Shown here: piece by piece, positions 6,627-8,932 of the stretch
Layout of the letters: the number at the start of each line of letters is the position of its first letter
How positions within the stretch are numbered: position 1 is the stretch's first letter
Assembly (NCBI GenBank): GCA_947468255.1
Contig: CANIMM010000117.1
Coordinates: forward strand, 1-8,932
Origin: Chitinophagaceae bacterium
GTDB taxonomy: Bacteria; Bacteroidota; Bacteroidia; Chitinophagales; Chitinophagaceae
Length of the DNA: 8,932 nucleotides
Direction of reading: 5' to 3'
Notes under the pieces: generated by a model
The model's input: the letters and a program-made list of their open reading frames with translations, nothing else
Databases searched by the model: none
Told to the model about the DNA's origin: nothing
Position numbers and translations under genes: made by a program

Positions 6627-8087
6627 ATGTCTAGAATAGTAGTATTAGGCGCAGGAATTGCAGGGCATACCGCTACCTCCTATTTGCAAAAATATTTAGG
6701 CAGCAGTCACCAGATTACGGTGGTGTCTCCGTCACCAACTTATCAATGGATCCCCTCTAATATATGGGTAGGTGTAGGCCGGATGACGCCAGATCAAATC
6801 AAATTTGACCTGCGTCCTTTGTATAAGAAATGGGGGGTAAATTTTATTCAGGCCAAAGCCATTCATTTTTTTCCAGAGGGTGATATTGGAAGTTCAGATG
6901 GGTTCGTAGAGGTTGAATATACATCTCCCGAGCATATTGGAAATAGGCAAAAAATTACTTACGATTTTTTAATCAATGCAACTGGACCTAAATTAAATTT
7001 TGCTGCAACAGAAGGGTTATTGCCTGGAAAGGACAATATTGCTTCGGTGTGTACCTTCTCTCATGCAAGTGAAGCCTGGACTCTTTTGCAGCAAAAATTT
7101 GCTAAAATGGAAAACGGTGAAAAGCAAATATTTGTTATAGGTACTGGGCATCCTACCGCTACTTGTCAGGGTGCTGCCTTTGAGTATATTTTAAATGTGG
7201 ATTTTGAAATAAAAAAACGGGGACTCGAAAAAATGGCCGAAGTAATTTGGTTAACCAATGAATTCGAATTGGGAGATTTTGGTATGGGAGGAGCCTTTAT
7301 AAAGAAAGGAGGTTTTATTTCCAATACAAAGTTATTTGCTGAATCCTATCTGGTGGAAAGAAATATCAACTGGATAAAAAGGGCTGGCGTAAAAAAAATG
7401 GATGCCCATAAAATTTACTACGAAAATTTAGACGGCGAATATTTAGAGCAGCCATATGATTTCGCAATGCTCATTCCGGGATTTTCGGGACATGGATTTA
7501 AGGCTTTTGATAAACAGGGGCTTGATATCAGCGATAGATTATTTGCACCCAATGGGTTGATGAAAGTAGATGCAGATTACACCGTAAAACCTTTTGAGCA
7601 GTGGTCGGTAAAAGATTGGCCGCAAACCTATCAAAACCCTGACTATCCTACTATTTTCGCGCCAGGCATTGCCTTTGCTCCTCCCCATGCGATTTCAAAA
7701 CCGATGCTTAGTAAAAATGGCAATCCCATCTATGCAAGTGCACCACGAACGGGGATGCCATCTGGTGTAATGGGTAGGGTGACCGCAGACAATATTATTG
7801 AATGGATTAAAACCGGCAACCCTATAATGAAGCATCACGCATCTATGGGAAAAATGGGAGCGGCTTGTATTGTCTCTGCAGGCTTTGGGATGAGGACAGG
7901 TACTGCCGCTACTATGACGGTTAGCCCGGTTGTACCAGACTGGAATAAATTTCCAGAATGGGGTAGGGATATCAAGACAACAATGGGTGAACCAGGTCTT
8001 GCAGGGCACTGGCTTAAATGGTTAATGCATTATATGTTTTTATACAAGGCTAAAGGAAAGCCCTTCTGGTGGCTGATACCCGAATAA
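6627..8087 (+). CDS. Sulfide:quinone oxidoreductase-like FAD flavoprotein
   Basis: A 486-residue pyridine nucleotide-disulfide-type flavoprotein. FAD-binding motif GAGIAG at 8-13; second nucleotide-fold marker INATGPKL (116-123); late FAD motif IFAPGIAFAPP (343-353), where the usual Asp of GD motifs is absent, as in other SQRs I recall; then PRTGMPSGVMG (373-383), matching the P-K-T-G segment of SQRs. Three cysteines sit in the expected places: C142 (SVCTFSHASEAW), C180 (TATCQGAAFEY) and C414 (GAACIVSAGFGMRTG), corresponding to the redox and sulfur-relay cysteines of the family. The C-terminus (HWLKWLMHYMFLYKAKGKPFW in two amphipathic pieces) is a typical membrane-attachment tail. It would oxidise sulfide to persulfide or polysulfide and reduce quinone at the inner membrane. 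I cannot fix the SQR subtype. It lies 123 bp after the persulfide dioxygenase gene and may have its own promoter; a 53-codon ORF follows 28 bp later. Confidence 0.85.
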   Translation: MSRIVVLGAGIAGHTATSYLQKYLGSSHQITVVSPSPTYQWIPSNIWVGVGRMTPDQIKFDLRPLYKKWGVNFIQAKAIHFFPEGDIGSSDGFVEVEYTSPEHIGNRQKITYDFLINATGPKLNFAATEGLLPGKDNIASVCTFSHASEAWTLLQQKFAKMENGEKQIFVIGTGHPTATCQGAAFEYILNVDFEIKKRGLEKMAEVIWLTNEFELGDFGMGGAFIKKGGFISNTKLFAESYLVERNINWIKRAGVKKMDAHKIYYENLDGEYLEQPYDFAMLIPGFSGHGFKAFDKQGLDISDRLFAPNGLMKVDADYTVKPFEQWSVKDWPQTYQNPDYPTIFAPGIAFAPPHAISKPMLSKNGNPIYASAPRTGMPSGVMGRVTADNIIEWIKTGNPIMKHHASMGKMGAACIVSAGFGMRTGTAATMTVSPVVPDWNKFPEWGRDIKTTMGEPGLAGHWLKWLMHYMFLYKAKGKPFWWLIPE

Positions 8088-8115
8088 TGAATTTGTATCT
8101 ATTAAAATATACAAC

Positions 8116-8277
8116 ATGGAAAATAGAAATATAATTGATAAGTATTCAGCTCAATATTATCCGCCTACACCTACCAATTTTACACTTTTCTGGAGGAGTT
8201 TTATACCATACCAGCTCATTCGGTTTTTTGTATTGAACTACAAGATTATTAAAATAGTAGTAAAAGGGCATTCATAG
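8116..8277 (+). CDS. Small basic amphipathic protein behind SQR (53 aa)
   Basis: An ORF of 53 codons from ATG 8116 to TAG 8277, 28 bp after the SQR gene. The protein has a polar start (MENRNIIDKYSAQYYPP), the segment TPTNFTLFWRSFIPYQLIRF (18-37), then FVLNYKIIKIVVKGHS. Residues 24-49 alternate aromatic/aliphatic residues with regularly spaced Arg and Lys, the pattern of a membrane-surface amphipathic helix rather than a clean transmembrane helix. This composition (several Phe, Tyr, one Trp, ordered basic residues) and the operon-like spacing make it a likely gene, although it is short and has no Shine-Dalgarno sequence. It could be a small subunit or membrane-docking partner of SQR; this is inference from position and from the similar flavour of the SQR C-terminal tail. 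I do not know a named family. Confidence 0.6.
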   Translation: MENRNIIDKYSAQYYPPTPTNFTLFWRSFIPYQLIRFFVLNYKIIKIVVKGHS

Positions 8278-8429
8278 GAGAATTGTATCGTAAGTAAAAT
8301 AATATTTCAATATTTGGCTTGTATTTATTAAAAGTCCACCACTCAAGTACAATTATTCATTCCAATATTAGTTTTAGAATCTTGTATCAAAGCATTGTTT
8401 GTAAATTTTATTTAATCTATTTTTCGAGT

Positions 8430-8443
8430 GTAACTTAAGTTAC
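8430..8443. promoter_or_regulatory. Putative operator, copy 2 (perfect palindrome GTAACTTAAGTTAC)
   Basis: A perfect 14-bp palindrome with half sites GTAAC and GTTAC around TTAA, centred 53.5 bp before the ATG of the DUF2892 gene. A 12/14 copy is at 5026-5039 before the MBL/rhodanese gene. In both cases 22 nt separate the palindrome from the -7-like element. The shape fits a dimeric Crp/Fnr-type regulator bound at a class II activating position. Because the flanks do not extend the palindrome, it is not an RNA terminator. Confidence 0.65.
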
Positions 8444-8465
8444 CAAAAATTTGCAAACCATTTTT

Positions 8466-8473
8466 TAACTTGC
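8466..8473 (+). promoter_or_regulatory. Putative -7 promoter element (TAACTTGC)
   Basis: A weaker match (4 of 6 fixed bases) to TAnnTTTG, 16 bp before the ATG at 8490. It is chosen because it begins 22 nt after the palindrome, the same as CAACTTTG after operator copy 1. No -33 element is found at the standard distance; a TTTG at 8450-8453 is too close. A weak core with an operator at about -41 fits activator dependence. Confidence 0.35.
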
Positions 8474-8489
8474 ATTTAAATTATAGTAT

Positions 8490-8699
8490 ATGAAAACAAA
8501 TATGGGTAGTCTCGACAGAATTATTAGAATTTTATTAGCTGCTGTAATGAGTGTTTTGTACTTTACCAGTACCGTAACAGGGGTATTGGGGATTGTATTA
8601 TTTGCAGTATCGGGCATTTTTGTCATAACCGGTTTGGTTGGATTTTGCCCCCTTTACACGTTGGTTGGCTTTAATACTTGCGCTTCAAAAAAGGAGTAG
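8490..8699 (+). CDS. DUF2892 / YgaP-like transmembrane domain protein
   Basis: A complete 69-residue membrane protein of the DUF2892 (YgaP-like transmembrane domain) family. Hallmarks are the N-terminal NMGSLDRIIR (4-13), two membrane helices at about 13-29 and 32-50, and GFCPLYTLVG (51-60) with C53, followed by a second conserved-type cysteine C64 in FNTCASKKE. In YgaP this domain is fused to a rhodanese; free-standing copies like this one occur next to rhodanese, persulfide dioxygenase and sulfur-transport genes. A role in passing or sensing sulfane sulfur at the membrane is often suggested but not shown here. The start at 8490 fits the family N-terminus. Upstream is the perfect palindrome with its promoter-like element; downstream, after 93 bp, another small membrane protein begins, likely in the same transcript. 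Confidence 0.88.
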   Translation: MKTNMGSLDRIIRILLAAVMSVLYFTSTVTGVLGIVLFAVSGIFVITGLVGFCPLYTLVGFNTCASKKE

Positions 8700-8729
8700 G
8701 AGTTTAATTGGCAGCTTTTGGATAAATAC

Positions 8730-8747
8730 ATCATTTATTCAAATGAT
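8730..8747. repeat. Short inverted repeat (7-bp arms, 4-nt loop)
   Basis: ATCATTT and AAATGAT are exact complements separated by ATTC, in the 93-bp gap between the two small membrane protein genes. All pairs but one per arm are A-T, and no T-tract follows, so it is a poor terminator. It may be an mRNA processing or stabilising hairpin, an operator, or chance in AT-rich DNA. Confidence 0.25.
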
Positions 8748-8792
8748 TGTTTACGATAGGAAAAAATAGAACATGAAAATTAAAATATTTCT

Positions 8793-8932
8793 ATGAAATC
8801 AGGAATTTTAGCCAATTGGAATTTTATGCGATTTGTAAGACTGGCATTAGGCATTGCTATCATTGTTCAATCTGTGTTGGCTAGAGATTGGATAATGGCA
8901 GTTATGGGTATTTTATTTACCAGTATGCCGGT
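8793..8932 (+). CDS. Small membrane protein, DUF2892-like, 3' end outside window
   Basis: The first 46 codons of a gene that runs off the right edge. It begins MKSGILANWNFMRFVRLALG, followed by a membrane helix (about 15-29, LALGIAIIVQSVLA), a short turn ARDW and the start of a second helix (IMAVMGILFTSMPV). The layout of an N-terminal N-W-x-x-M-R-x-x-R segment followed by two close helices resembles DUF2892-type small proteins, and I expect a cysteine-containing C-terminus as in its neighbour, but this part is not visible. It is 93 bp after the DUF2892 gene and probably belongs to the same sulfur-related cluster. No Shine-Dalgarno sequence is seen; a 7-codon ORF (8773-8796) overlaps its start codon and is probably meaningless. 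Confidence 0.65.
   Translation, partial: MKSGILANWNFMRFVRLALGIAIIVQSVLARDWIMAVMGILFTSMP

Overview
The window looks like a chromosomal segment of a Bacteroidota bacterium, probably close to Chitinophagaceae or Sphingobacteriia (inference, not a species call). The signs are families typical of that phylum (a DUF5777 beta-barrel protein, a tRNA_anti-like OB-fold protein, a CzcB-type adaptor), an AT-rich sequence, starts that mostly lack a Shine-Dalgarno sequence, and promoter-like elements resembling the Bacteroidota -7 motif TAnnTTTG. I see no rRNA, tRNA, CRISPR array, insertion sequence or phage gene.

Layout. (1) 1-803: the 3' part of an RND-efflux periplasmic adaptor gene that begins outside the window. 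(2) 1032-4130: a compact five-gene plus-strand cluster encoding envelope proteins: a two-domain c-type cytochrome lipoprotein, a one-domain cytochrome lipoprotein, a membrane-anchored OB-fold protein, a secreted YceI-family protein and a DUF5777 beta-barrel protein. (3) 4131-5087: a gene-poor stretch with one small minus-strand gene for a single-pass membrane protein (4350-4553), a doubtful 24-codon ORF and, at its right end, a putative operator and promoter. (4) 5088-8932: a sulfide-oxidation block on the plus strand. It holds a metallo-beta-lactamase/double-rhodanese protein resembling CstB-type persulfide dioxygenases, an SQR-like flavoprotein, an unannotated 53-residue protein directly behind it, and two very small membrane proteins, of which the first is a clear DUF2892/YgaP-like protein and the second runs off the window.

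How the genes fit together. In block 4, SQR would oxidise sulfide at the membrane and pass electrons to quinone, giving persulfide. The MBL/rhodanese protein would oxidise persulfide to sulfite and could transfer sulfane sulfur to make thiosulfate. DUF2892 proteins are common companions of rhodanese genes. Block 2 looks like a periplasm/outer-membrane electron-transfer or redox module of unknown purpose.

The most notable unexplained signal is regulatory. A perfect 14-bp palindrome, GTAACTTAAGTTAC (8430-8443), lies before the DUF2892 gene, and a 12/14 copy, GCAACATAAGTTAC (5026-5039), lies before the MBL/rhodanese gene. In both cases exactly 22 nt separate the palindrome from a -7-like element, and the start codon follows at nearly the same distance. 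The 5-N4-5 geometry and the position near -41.5 suggest a class II Crp/Fnr-type activator of a sulfide/persulfide regulon, whose gene is not in the window.
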